64,000 nucleotides of DNA from positions 107,489-171,488 of the forward strand of contig JAFWZV010000015.1 of assembly GCA_017517305.1 (NCBI GenBank). The letters run 5' to 3'. The notes below the pieces were generated by a model, which worked only from the letters and a program-made list of their open reading frames with translations, had not been told where the DNA came from and ran no database searches. Positions 7,461 to 15,679 of the stretch are shown here, one piece after another. The stretch's first letter is position 1, and each line of letters starts with the position of its first letter. A program made the translations under genes and the position numbers. Source of the DNA: Lachnospiraceae bacterium. Its GTDB lineage: Bacteria; Bacillota; Clostridia; Lachnospirales; Lachnospiraceae.

Positions 7461-8816
7461 TTATAGATATCTCAGGAATAAAATAAGGGTTGCAATAATT
7501 AATACTATCAAGGTCGCAGGCACCATTAGCTTACAGTATCTGCCCCACTTAATTATGTGTCCTTCCTTAGCTGCTGTTGCTATTCCAACAACATTTGCAG
7601 AAGCACCAATCGGTGTTGCACTACCTCCGATATCCGTACCAACAGCTAAAGTCCACGCAAGTACATCTAAGTCAACGCCTTGAGTAGTGGCAAGATTCTT
7701 AATTACAGGAATCATAGTTGCAGCAAATGGAATATTATCTACAAACGCACTGGCAATAGCTGAAATCCAAAGAATTATTGCCACCATAAGATGCATATTT
7801 CCACCACAAAGCTTTCCTATAAATCCTGCAATTCCCTCTAGAATTCCAGTCTCCTCTAAGCCACCTACTACAACGAAAAGACCTATAAAGAAGAGTAAAG
7901 TCTTATAATCCACATCCTTAAGTAGCTTAAAGGCTGACTTACCTGACGCAAGTAAGCTTAAAATAGCTACCAATGCACCTATAAATGCAACTGTAAGCCC
8001 TGTCTGAGCGTGAGTTACCAAAAGAACTATAGCGAGTAAAAATATTACTGTATTAACTCCAAAACCAACCTTGCTCTTAATGGCTGATTCAGGGCTAGGC
8101 AACGTAGACAAATCTATCTCCTGGGTCTCTGCCAGCTTTAATTCCTTTCTGCAAACAAGGTAAAAATATGCAAGCACCATAACAAGGGCTACGGCAGCAA
8201 TAATACCAGTATTTTTAATAAAATCTGCAAAGGAATACCCCAGAGATGTTCCGATTATAATATTTGGCGGATCTCCACACATAGTTGCAGAACCACCTAA
8301 ATTAGCACAAAAAACTTCAGCAAGTATCATAGATACAGGATTAAACTTAAGTAACTGTGAAAGCTCTATGGTTACTGCTGCTAAGAAAAGTATAACTGTG
8401 ATGCTATCAATAAACATTGCAAGCACAAAGGAAAGCACCATAAATGTCATAAAAATAGGCACAACCTTATATTTAACCGCCTTAGCAATTCTCATACAAA
8501 GCCATCTAAAAAAGCCAACTTTAGCCATTCCCTCAACCATAACCATCATACCAGCTATAAAAATTATGGTGGCCCAGTTGATTCCACTACTCGACTCTGA
8601 ATGCTCTCCTGCAGCATACCAAAATTCCAGAGAAAATATACTCTTTATGTTAAGAGTATCCATAACGGCCTTCATACTCTGCATTCCTATACCAAAAACT
8701 AAAATAAGCGTTAGTAATCCACTAGCCAATGTTATAATGTGTCTCTCAAAAACCTCAGTTACTATGAGAACGAACATAGCTATAAAAATCACTACCGCCA
8801 AAACCTGTGCTAACAT
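7461..8816 (-). CDS. ArsB/NhaD-type ion transporter (P-protein like)
   Basis: A 451-residue polytopic membrane protein with about 11-12 hydrophobic helices. The motif GGSATMCGDPPNIIIGTSLGY and its inverted-repeat counterpart GGSATPIGASANVVGIA mark the two re-entrant binding loops of the ion-transporter superfamily (ArsB, NhaD, P-protein). Substrate cannot be told from sequence: Na+/H+ exchange or anion export are both possible, and no arsenic genes flank it. The full length agrees with the family. The start follows an AGAGG box eight bases upstream. Confidence 0.88.
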   Translation of the reverse strand: MLAQVLAVVIFIAMFVLIVTEVFERHIITLASGLLTLILVFGIGMQSMKAVMDTLNIKSIFSLEFWYAAGEHSESSSGINWATIIFIAGMMVMVEGMAKVGFFRWLCMRIAKAVKYKVVPIFMTFMVLSFVLAMFIDSITVILFLAAVTIELSQLLKFNPVSMILAEVFCANLGGSATMCGDPPNIIIGTSLGYSFADFIKNTGIIAAVALVMVLAYFYLVCRKELKLAETQEIDLSTLPSPESAIKSKVGFGVNTVIFLLAIVLLVTHAQTGLTVAFIGALVAILSLLASGKSAFKLLKDVDYKTLLFFIGLFVVVGGLEETGILEGIAGFIGKLCGGNMHLMVAIILWISAIASAFVDNIPFAATMIPVIKNLATTQGVDLDVLAWTLAVGTDIGGSATPIGASANVVGIATAAKEGHIIKWGRYCKLMVPATLIVLIIATLILFLRYL

Positions 8817-8958
8817 TTTTAAAACCTCTTTTCCCTCTAATAATTTTATCTTAGTGTTAAATTTATTCGCACAAGTTTGAATTATAGCACTTTTAAAAAA
8901 TAAATCTAGTTTATTTTTAAAATCTTTTACAAAATTATTGAAATCTTTACTTAAAATT

Positions 8959-8987
8959 AGCCGATAAAGATATAATCTCTATCGGCT
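8959..8987 (-). terminator. Intrinsic terminator of the PocR/EAL operon
   Basis: AGCCGATA and TATCGGCT form a stem just beyond the stop of the 8993 gene, with extra pairing inside and an ATTTTAA tail on the minus strand. Confidence 0.65.
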
Positions 8988-8992
8988 TTGCC

Positions 8993-9559
8993 TTATTGTC
9001 TGTTAAAATAATCTATACCTGCACTAGGTCTAAAATAAGTTCTAATATATCCATCAGTTGATACAACTACGAATTCATTAGTACTCTCAAGATAATAAAT
9101 GTGATCTCCATCCTCTGCTTCTGTCTTGTACAAGCTATTAGGATCATTAATCACTCTGTTAGCTCCCGCAAGATATTCCTCCGCAGTTTCATAGTCAAAT
9201 TCTGATCCATGCTTTGCAAAATGATCATCCAGGTTCTGTTGCTTTCTAAATTGGTATGTAGTTTCAACAAGCTGTGCTTCATCATCTGTAGTAGACTCTT
9301 CTGCTATCATTTCTGTATCCTCAGGGTCTGTTTCCACTGTGGTTGACTCTGTAGTTTGGGCTGTGGACTCCTCTACATTAGAAGCTTCTTCATCAACCCC
9401 ATAATCTTCATTTTTGTAATTATCCTGGGATTCATAGCCGACACCTTCACCAGCGCCTGAGGAATCTTCATCTGATGCTGCCAGATAAAAATAACCACCT
9501 ATTACAAATATTATTATTGTAACAATTGATGCTATTAGTTTTTTAGTTTTATTATTCAT
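8993..9559 (-). CDS. Membrane-anchored extracytoplasmic protein with a compact C-terminal domain
   Basis: A 188-residue protein with a single N-terminal helix (IASIVTIIIFVIGGYFYLA) and a long acidic Thr/Ser/Glu-rich linker (about 30-100). The compact C-terminal domain reads LDDHFAKHGSEFDYETAEEY, then NRVINDPNSLYK and, near the end, EFVVVSTDGYIRTYFRPSAG. The His-Lys-His-Gly-x-Glu-Phe opening and the TDGxIRTYFRP ending resemble small bacterial RNase-toxin-like (BECR-type) domains; that is a pattern impression, not a proven match. It is the last gene of an operon and overlaps the EAL gene by eight bases, so the two are translationally coupled. Confidence 0.75.
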   Translation of the reverse strand: MNNKTKKLIASIVTIIIFVIGGYFYLAASDEDSSGAGEGVGYESQDNYKNEDYGVDEEASNVEESTAQTTESTTVETDPEDTEMIAEESTTDDEAQLVETTYQFRKQQNLDDHFAKHGSEFDYETAEEYLAGANRVINDPNSLYKTEAEDGDHIYYLESTNEFVVVSTDGYIRTYFRPSAGIDYFNRQ

Positions 9560-10829
9560 ATATTAGTTTCTCCTCAAATTCCTCTACTGGTAATGGCTTA
9601 TCAAAATAATATCCCTGAGCCATAAAGCAATTATTTCTCTTAATCATCTTCAACTGATCAAGGGTTTCCACTCCCTCAACTATACATTCAAAGCCCATAT
9701 CAGAAGCTATAGCTATGATATGCTTCAGCATAGATTGACGTTTTTCATCGTATTTTTGGGTATCTGGCAGGTAGCTTCTATCAATCTTAAGCACCTCCCA
9801 AGGAGCCTCTCTAAGCATATTAAGAGAAGAATATCCTGTGCCAAAATCATCCACAGAGGAAGCTATTCCATTATCCCTAAGACCTACAACCAACCTCTTA
9901 ATACTGTCAAAATTCTGGTCCATTGTTGTCTCTGTAAGCTCAATCTCAATATACTCATGAGGAACATTATACCTATCAATTATCTCTAAAATATTACCCA
10001 ATGTTTTCTGATTTCTAAGATGGCGTCTAGATAAATTCACTGAAATTCTAACCACCTTTTTACCCTCATCAATCCATCTTCTTAAGTCCTTACATACCTG
10101 CTCTAGCATATAAAAGTCTAATTTACAAATAGCCTGACTCTTTTCATAAACTGGAATAAATTCCCCTGGAGATACTATCTCTCCCTTATGAACCCATCTA
10201 CAAAGTGCTTCTGCACCTGTCATCATATAATTTTTAAGATTTACCTTAGGCTGATAGTATACCTTGAACTCCTTATTCTCTATGGCCTGACTAAACACAT
10301 TGTGGATGTATTTTTCTCTTTCATCCTTTTCTTGTAATTCATGGTCATAAAACACAATATAGTCTAAAGCTACTGCATCCTTTGCAGTCTTAGCAGCCAT
10401 AGATATAGCTTCCATAACATAGTATTTATCCACTACATCCTCCGGTATCATAAATATACCTGCACTTGCTGAAACGTATACAGTTTCCTCATCACTAACG
10501 TAAATATCCTGACCCTTAAGATAATATCTTAATTCATCTAAGCTAGCCTTGTGAAAAAGAAGCACAAAATTATCTCCACCTAATCGACACAGTACATGAT
10601 CAATTCCAACCTTAAGCTCCAAGCCATATAAAAACCTTTTCATAACTCTGGTTCCGTTGGCACGTCCCAACTGATCATTGACTACAGAAAAATTCTTAAG
10701 ATTAAATCTGCAGGCGCCAAACAAGCCTATCTCACCGATTTCAATTAAATCATCTATGCAATTTAAGAAGTAATCCAGGCCATTAATCTCCAGCCTTTCA
10801 TCCTCAGTATTAACGGTATAGTCTATCAT
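9552..10829 (-). CDS. Degenerate GGDEF plus EAL protein, probable c-di-GMP phosphodiesterase
   Basis: A 425-residue cytoplasmic protein. Residues about 1-165 are a GGDEF domain whose signature is altered to GGDNF (in CRLGGDNFVLLF), so cyclase activity is doubtful. Residues about 175-425 are an EAL domain with its catalytic marks intact: GAEALCRW, ELTETTMD, DDFGTGYSSL, KIDRSYL, EGVET and AQGYYFDKPL. The best reading is a c-di-GMP phosphodiesterase with a regulatory GGDEF-like domain. It sits ten bases after a PocR sensor gene and overlaps the anchored-protein gene. The three probably act in one response. Confidence 0.9.
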   Translation of the reverse strand: MIDYTVNTEDERLEINGLDYFLNCIDDLIEIGEIGLFGACRFNLKNFSVVNDQLGRANGTRVMKRFLYGLELKVGIDHVLCRLGGDNFVLLFHKASLDELRYYLKGQDIYVSDEETVYVSASAGIFMIPEDVVDKYYVMEAISMAAKTAKDAVALDYIVFYDHELQEKDEREKYIHNVFSQAIENKEFKVYYQPKVNLKNYMMTGAEALCRWVHKGEIVSPGEFIPVYEKSQAICKLDFYMLEQVCKDLRRWIDEGKKVVRISVNLSRRHLRNQKTLGNILEIIDRYNVPHEYIEIELTETTMDQNFDSIKRLVVGLRDNGIASSVDDFGTGYSSLNMLREAPWEVLKIDRSYLPDTQKYDEKRQSMLKHIIAIASDMGFECIVEGVETLDQLKMIKRNNCFMAQGYYFDKPLPVEEFEEKLIYE

Positions 10830-10839
10830 TAGCTCCTCC

Positions 10840-11991
10840 TTAGACAGCCAACTGTGGTACAGCTATATCTACATGTACGTTGTTATCCTCATCTCTACTC
10901 ATCTTAACCTCTGCGGATATCTGCTCAATAACATGTCTTAATAATCTAACCGCAATTAAAGATGCATCCTCTGGTTCATAAGCAAAATCTTCATTAAGCA
11001 CATAATTAAGTATCTTCTTTCCCTCATCACCAGGGATTTCTGAATTATAGTCTGTTATGGATATGCAAAGCATAGATGCATAGGATTTTTTCTTTACACT
11101 AAAATCCACATATAATTTATCACTAGTTTTATATGTCAGGAAATAATGCAAAATTCTTACAATAAGCTGTCCTATTCTTCCTGCATCACCTAGAAGTTTT
11201 GCTGGCACATCATCATCAATATTCATACGAAAATCTATCTCATCCTGATCTACCAATACAATAACCTGCTTATATATAACATCTCTTAAATCCTTAATCT
11301 TATAATTAGTCTCTCTAATCTCGATTCGTCCATCCAAATGCCTAATATAATCTACAACGTCTCTGACCTCCTTAGGCATCTTGGTCTGATCCATGTCATT
11401 ATAGGACTCCATTATAAAGTCTGCCTGAGCTCTAGCAGCAGTTTCCATTCTTCTGCTTTTTTGAAGAGCCATAAAATTGTGGTACGCCATTTCTGACAAA
11501 CTACTAGCTATACCCTCCAAGAATTTCGCCGCTTTTTCTACATCTTGAAACTCCAGCTGTCTTGCCTTGTTAGCCTCAGCAATAAAAATATCCGGATTAA
11601 TTCCCAACTCCTTGGCTATGGCAGTCATCTTCTCTTCATCAATTTCTTCGGTTCTAACCTGTCCTCCAATAAAGCTTCCTATCATCTGTCCTTCAAGCAT
11701 TATAGGCGCAGCAAAATCAGTAAGTCCTGCATGACAGCTATAAACTGTAGCGCGCTTATTCTCCAAAGTCATTACAGCTCCGTTCTTATCGCACTCCTCA
11801 CATCTTCTACAGCCTAGTCTTGTAGTTCTTACTAAATTAGTACAAAAGTTAGTAAATCCACTACCTTCTGTGATAGGTATTCCATTTTCATCGGTTGTCA
11901 AAGCAGCCATACCAGTATATCTGGAAAATTCATCCTGAATCTTCTGCAGTGCTTTGACATCCATCAAATCAACTAATCTTACGTCTTTCAT
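10840..11991 (-). CDS. PocR-domain sensory protein with histidine-kinase-like C-terminal region
   Basis: A 383-residue protein. Residues about 5-170 form a PocR ligand-sensing domain: LMDVKALQKIQDEFSRYTGM, then FCTNLVRTTRLGCRRCEECD with conserved cysteines, and YSCHAGLTDFAAPIMLEG. Residues about 200-380 look like a reduced kinase ATPase module, with a helical stretch (VRDVVDYIRHLDGRIEIRE) but no clear phosphoacceptor His or full N/G boxes. PocR domains are known to sense small organic ligands such as propanediol-type compounds. It is first in the operon with the GGDEF/EAL gene and probably feeds a ligand signal to it. Confidence 0.82.
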   Translation of the reverse strand: MKDVRLVDLMDVKALQKIQDEFSRYTGMAALTTDENGIPITEGSGFTNFCTNLVRTTRLGCRRCEECDKNGAVMTLENKRATVYSCHAGLTDFAAPIMLEGQMIGSFIGGQVRTEEIDEEKMTAIAKELGINPDIFIAEANKARQLEFQDVEKAAKFLEGIASSLSEMAYHNFMALQKSRRMETAARAQADFIMESYNDMDQTKMPKEVRDVVDYIRHLDGRIEIRETNYKIKDLRDVIYKQVIVLVDQDEIDFRMNIDDDVPAKLLGDAGRIGQLIVRILHYFLTYKTSDKLYVDFSVKKKSYASMLCISITDYNSEIPGDEGKKILNYVLNEDFAYEPEDASLIAVRLLRHVIEQISAEVKMSRDEDNNVHVDIAVPQLAV

Positions 11992-12049
11992 AAAGCTTTC
12001 CCATCAGATAATTCATTTGAAAATACAGTTTCACTAGCTACATTTTAAC

Positions 12050-12092
12050 AAAAAAAGAAGCCATACACAAGTATTCTTACGCATGACTTCTT
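12050..12092 (-). terminator. Intrinsic terminator of the MscS-like gene
   Basis: AAGAAGTCAT pairs with ATGGCTTCTT (one wobble), with inner pairing and a TTTTTT tract on the minus strand, about 55 bases after the stop codon. Confidence 0.75.
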
Positions 12093-12145
12093 TTACCTGT
12101 CCTCACTGAATAGACGGGAATTTATATAAGTGCTGAAAACTCAGC

Positions 12146-13345
12146 TTACTTATCCTCTTCCTTATCATCAAGCTTCTTCTCAAGCTTATCTAAGGTATTA
12201 GCTGCAAATGTACGTCCACCTACACCAAATGCTATAGCAACTGCCACACAGATAGCTGCGATGATTAAAATAAATGTAGTCTCAACCATAGCACCTGCGA
12301 TGCCTAACTGGCTTAAGCACATAAATGCTGTTACAACATAGATAGCAACCTTAGCTGTAAGAGCACCGCCCTTAGCATTAGGAGCCTTCTTAACAATTGC
12401 ATTCTCAGCTGCATTTGCTGCGAATAAACCAATAGCAAGAATGATGATTGTGCTGATTACTGCTGGTAAGTAAGCAATAACTGTTGCACCGATGTTATTA
12501 AGTATTGCAAGGTCAAGAACATTGATACCCTGAACGATGAAAATTACAACGATTACATACTTAACAACCTCACTTAAAATCTTAGAAAGATTAATGTTCT
12601 TCTCAGCATTTCCAGTAATCTTCTCGATTAATGTATCTGCTCCAACACCTGCAAGAAGGTTCTGAAGAAGTGTAGCTACAAGCTTAGCTATAAATACACC
12701 TATTGAAACGATTACAATAGCACCAAGTACATTTGGAAGCATAGCAAATATAGTTGCTACGATTTCATTAGCTGGTCCTGAAATAGCTGCAATCTCAAGC
12801 TGATCTAAAGCTGAAGTAACAACTACTAATACAATAAGACCATATACAACGTTAGCGATTACATTTGAGAAAGAATTACCCTCAGTAGCTGTAATACCAG
12901 CCTTCTCCTGAAGAGTATCTACCTTAATTGCCTTAAGAACTGGAACAAGGAGTTCCTTTACAATCTTAGCTACGAAGATACCAACTACTACAATGATACC
13001 AGCTGCAATAAGCTTAGGGATGAACTCAAGGAATGAGTCAACCATATTAGTAATAGGAGCTGATACGCTCTGCATACCAATCTTGTCTAACACACCTGGT
13101 AAGAAAAGTAAAAATGTTACAAAGTAAGCAAGCTTAGCTACAAACTCAATAGAGCTGTTAGTTTCAGTGTCCTTCACACCTAACTTGCTCAAAAACGCCT
13201 CTGCGTTAATAGCTTTAAGAAGCTTAGTCACAAGCGACTTAACAATCTTAGCTGCCACGAATGCAATTATAAGAAGTACAATTGCAAAGATGAAATTTGG
13301 TACCTGATCAAGTAAATCCTGGAAAAATTCCTTTACTGAATCCAT
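12146..13345 (-). CDS. Conserved multi-helix membrane protein of the MscS-associated TM_helix type
   Basis: A 399-residue membrane protein built from repeats of the mechanosensitive-channel TM_helix unit: a short amphipathic lead followed by paired helices, for example FIFAIVLLIIAFVAAKIVKS, IAAGIIVVVGIFVAKIVKEL, VLGAIVIVSIGVFIAKLVAT and VISTIIILAIGLFAANAAE. No MscS beta-domain is present. It begins at the ATG at 13345, nine bases after AAGGAGGG; the frame also runs upstream to 13474 through a hairpin region and is not used. Likely role: an osmotic or envelope-stress channel-like protein. Small conductance is inferred from the repeats only. Confidence 0.82.
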   Translation of the reverse strand: MDSVKEFFQDLLDQVPNFIFAIVLLIIAFVAAKIVKSLVTKLLKAINAEAFLSKLGVKDTETNSSIEFVAKLAYFVTFLLFLPGVLDKIGMQSVSAPITNMVDSFLEFIPKLIAAGIIVVVGIFVAKIVKELLVPVLKAIKVDTLQEKAGITATEGNSFSNVIANVVYGLIVLVVVTSALDQLEIAAISGPANEIVATIFAMLPNVLGAIVIVSIGVFIAKLVATLLQNLLAGVGADTLIEKITGNAEKNINLSKILSEVVKYVIVVIFIVQGINVLDLAILNNIGATVIAYLPAVISTIIILAIGLFAANAAENAIVKKAPNAKGGALTAKVAIYVVTAFMCLSQLGIAGAMVETTFILIIAAICVAVAIAFGVGGRTFAANTLDKLEKKLDDKEEDK

Positions 13346-13384
13346 TTGTAAACCCTCCTTGGTTAAATATAATATTTCGTGGTA

Positions 13385-13474
13385 AAAAAATTTGCCGATA
13401 TATGTAATAACAGAATCGGAAATGTGCATGCATGTCATGGCACATAAAAACCACGCTATTATATATATCGGCAA
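13385..13474 (-). promoter_or_regulatory. Long hairpin with T-tract between SDR and MscS-like genes
   Basis: TTGCCGATATAT (13392-13403) and ATATATCGGCAA (13463-13474) are perfect 12-base arms enclosing about 59 bases that can pair internally (ATGTGC with GCACAT, AATAAC-like with GCTATT). On the minus strand the stem is followed by ATTTTTTT. It may simply terminate the SDR transcript. It also lies 40 bases before the MscS-like start and could act as an attenuator. No known riboswitch class fits. Confidence 0.6.
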
Positions 13475-13514
13475 TTAATTGACTTTAGTAAAGTTCTATT
13501 TGAAACTTTTTTAT

Positions 13515-14261
13515 TTAATATGGACTGGCAATCTCCTTTTCCGCCTTCTCCACTGCCTCTTCAATAGTCATTCCATGGAACATATCTGCTGCGAACCATC
13601 TTCCAGACTTCTTATCATCTACGAATGCACCTACAATAATTCCTGGAAGTGCACTTTCTGGTGAATTAGGTGCTGCAGGACCACCAAGGTCTGTTCTACA
13701 CCAGCCTGGGTCTGCCAAGTTAATCATAACATTTGTGCCCTCATACTTTGAGCCCAAATCTCTAGTTACCTTATCAAGGGCTGCCTTACTTGCAGAGTAG
13801 CCTGCCTGCTGTGGGTCTAAGTTTATACCACTTGAGGTATTTACAATTCTACCAAAGCCTCGCTCCACCATCTGAGGGATGAAATGATAGCAAATCATCA
13901 TAGGAGCCATGGTATTTACCTTAAAGCTTATATCATAATCCGACATAGGGGTTTTTAAGTATTCATCTCTATATGCTATCTGAAGCCCTGCATTGTTAAG
14001 AACTATATCCACCTTCGTTCCCTTAGCATCAATTTCCTTAAGCATAGCCTCAACCTGCGCTAGGTCTGAAAGCTCTGATGCCACAGCATAAGCCTCTACA
14101 CCAAAAGCCTTAACCTCCTCTAACACCTTAGCTGAACTCTCTAAGTTTCTACTGTGAAGAATTAAGTTACAGCCTCTTTCCGCCATAAATTTTGCTGACA
14201 AATACCCAAGCCCTCTGCTTGCCCCTGTTACTAGAGCCCATTTACCTTTTACGTCTACCAT
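13515..14261 (-). CDS. Short-chain dehydrogenase/reductase
   Basis: A 248-residue classical SDR enzyme. Cofactor binding is shown by ALVTGASRGLGYLSAKF (TGxxxGxG), the structural LNNAG motif lies at about residue 90, and the catalytic Ser plus YxxxK are in NTSSGINLDPQQAGYSASKAAL split across that segment. An Arg after the first strand-helix (HSRN) suggests NADP(H) preference. Substrate is unknown; sugars, keto-acids or lipid carbonyls are all possible. The ribosome binding site GGAGG lies inside the tail of an epimerase relic immediately upstream, so expression may have been rewired by that deletion. Confidence 0.88.
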   Translation of the reverse strand: MVDVKGKWALVTGASRGLGYLSAKFMAERGCNLILHSRNLESSAKVLEEVKAFGVEAYAVASELSDLAQVEAMLKEIDAKGTKVDIVLNNAGLQIAYRDEYLKTPMSDYDISFKVNTMAPMMICYHFIPQMVERGFGRIVNTSSGINLDPQQAGYSASKAALDKVTRDLGSKYEGTNVMINLADPGWCRTDLGGPAAPNSPESALPGIIVGAFVDDKKSGRWFAADMFHGMTIEEAVEKAEKEIASPY

Positions 14262-14263
14262 TT

Positions 14264-14497
14264 TTAATACCTCCGATTTTCATACTTCACAATTCTGCTA
14301 GTTTTATCCTTAAATAATCTATAATCCCTCTCCACATCCTCAACGTGAAATCCTATAAACTCACACACTGTATCAAAGCTTAATCCTTTTAACTTCTCTG
14401 CAACATCAGCTTCGTTCTTGATATCTGCAGTAATCTGTTTTACACCATCCGGCGTTGCCTCCGGCCTGTTGCCCCTGTTAAGAAGCCAAACCTCCCA
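14264..14497 (-). pseudogene. Relic of a NAD-dependent epimerase/dehydratase gene
   Basis: A 77-codon open stretch with no start codon of its own. It reads WEVWLLNRGNRPEATP, then DGVKQITADIKNEADVAEKL, KGLSFDTVCEFIGFHVED and VERDYRLFKDKT. This is the second-strand to fifth-strand part of NAD-dependent epimerases (family pattern LLNRGNR...FDVVCDFI...DVERDxRLFxxKTxQFIFISS). Similarity stops after RLFKDKTS, and the N-terminal Rossmann P-loop is missing. The left part is read in another frame as the tail of the upstream lipoprotein gene. Clear remnant of a deletion. Confidence 0.75.
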
Positions 14498-15099
14498 GCG
14501 AAGCTTTCCTCCATTTTTATAATTATATCGCCTATAGCGTTTTCTTCTCCCTCTATCACTATGGTGTAGAACCTGTCTCCTGTAAATGTAACATAGGTGT
14601 ATAAATAATAGTCATAATCCGCATAGCTTCCTGCTGGATAACAATCTATGGCCTTATAAAATGTATATCCTGATATCTCCACCTTTTCCGTGCTAATATG
14701 CCCTCCACCTTGAGACTCATGCTGCGCCACGTAGGATTCAACAATGTACTCTGCAGGCTCCTGACTATCATACTGCTTAGGATCATAGCCATAATTATTC
14801 TCTATAAGAGAGACCATAGCATTACGCTCAGGACTAATTAACATAAGGGAATAGTTGCCCTCAAACTCATATTCATACTCTTCCTCTGTCCAGTTATAGG
14901 GAACTGATAAGTAGCCTGTTTTTTCACTTCCTCTGGTTGTCCAATAGGCTGAAGCATCAGGTGAAATCTCCTGTGTTACCTCAACATTGTCTTCTTTCGT
15001 AGATTCCTGTGATTGCTCTGACAGGTCAGTTGTTTTATTACAACCTACTAGTAGTATAGCTATTAAAAAAAGTAATTGAAGCTTAATTATCTTTTTCAT
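14440..15099 (-). CDS. Lipoprotein with a replaced C-terminus
   Basis: A lipoprotein of about 219 residues: MKKIIKLQLLFLIAILLVGC is a signal peptide with lipobox LVGC. It continues with a Ser/Glu/Thr-rich linker and a globular domain (YLSVPYNWTEEEYEYEFEGN, NYGYDPKQYDSQEPAEYIVE, YVTFTGDRFYTIVIEGE). The last 16 residues (GFLTGATGRRQRRMV) are an out-of-frame reading of an epimerase relic, so the natural C-terminus has been lost. The ATG at 15099 follows GGAG with correct spacing; a longer frame from 15123 is unlikely. It overlaps the upstream membrane protein gene by 17 bases. It may still fold, since only the end is affected. Confidence 0.75.
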   Translation of the reverse strand: MKKIIKLQLLFLIAILLVGCNKTTDLSEQSQESTKEDNVEVTQEISPDASAYWTTRGSEKTGYLSVPYNWTEEEYEYEFEGNYSLMLISPERNAMVSLIENNYGYDPKQYDSQEPAEYIVESYVAQHESQGGGHISTEKVEISGYTFYKAIDCYPAGSYADYDYYLYTYVTFTGDRFYTIVIEGEENAIGDIIIKMEESFAGRFGFLTGATGRRQRRMV

Positions 15100-15637
15100 T
15101 ATTATTCTCCAAAGGTTCATCATTTAAAAAGTCATATTCGTCCTTAACTACATAACCCACTACTTTCTTAGGCTTCACTATTTTTTCCTTAGGCTCTATA
15201 CCAAGGCTTGTCTTAACCGCCCTTATTATCAACACAATTATTACACCCTGTATAAAAGATGCTAAAACAATCCATCCACTAAGACTTTTAATAGCATCCG
15301 AATAACTTTTGTATTCTGATAATATTTCTGGATTGTTAGGATTGTAGTACATATACTTACTCTCGCCTGGCTTTCTTTCACCAGATTCAACCTTAGTAAT
15401 AGTTACACCATCTACTACATACTCGTATGTATTAGTATATAAAGTTAGTTTACTTTTTACTGTTCGGTAAGTACTTTTCTCTCTGTGAACACATTCTACT
15501 TTAACAGCCTCAAACTCCTCCACCTCTTCGTACAAAGACTTATGCTGTCCCAACACCCAACAACAGTGTACAAATACACCGATAACTGCCATCTGCAATA
15601 TTATTACCAATGATGCTAAAAATGTTTTATTATGCAT
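15083..15637 (-). CDS. DUF3592-like membrane protein
   Basis: A 184-residue protein with helices at about 8-29 and 118-142, flanking an extracytoplasmic beta-rich domain (YRTVKSKLTLYTNTYEYVVD, GERKPGESKYMYYNPNNPEI). The motif of a membrane protein with GxxxxVYYNPxNPxxS is typical of the DUF3592-type family. A charged cytoplasmic tail (EPKEKIVKPKKVV...) follows. Function is unknown for the family. Its 3' end overlaps the next lipoprotein gene, so both are probably co-translated. Confidence 0.72.
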   Translation of the reverse strand: MHNKTFLASLVIILQMAVIGVFVHCCWVLGQHKSLYEEVEEFEAVKVECVHREKSTYRTVKSKLTLYTNTYEYVVDGVTITKVESGERKPGESKYMYYNPNNPEILSEYKSYSDAIKSLSGWIVLASFIQGVIIVLIIRAVKTSLGIEPKEKIVKPKKVVGYVVKDEYDFLNDEPLENNNEKDN

Positions 15638-15679
15638 TTCCCTTTTACCTCTCTCTCTTCCAAAACTTTATCCATTGCT

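Noticed and set aside
7461-8816. Arsenite efflux pump arsB
   Set aside because: The fold fits the ion-transporter superfamily, but no arsenic genes are near and the substrate cannot be decided.
9552-10829. Active diguanylate cyclase
   Set aside because: The signature is GGDNF instead of GGDEF, so only the EAL activity is claimed.
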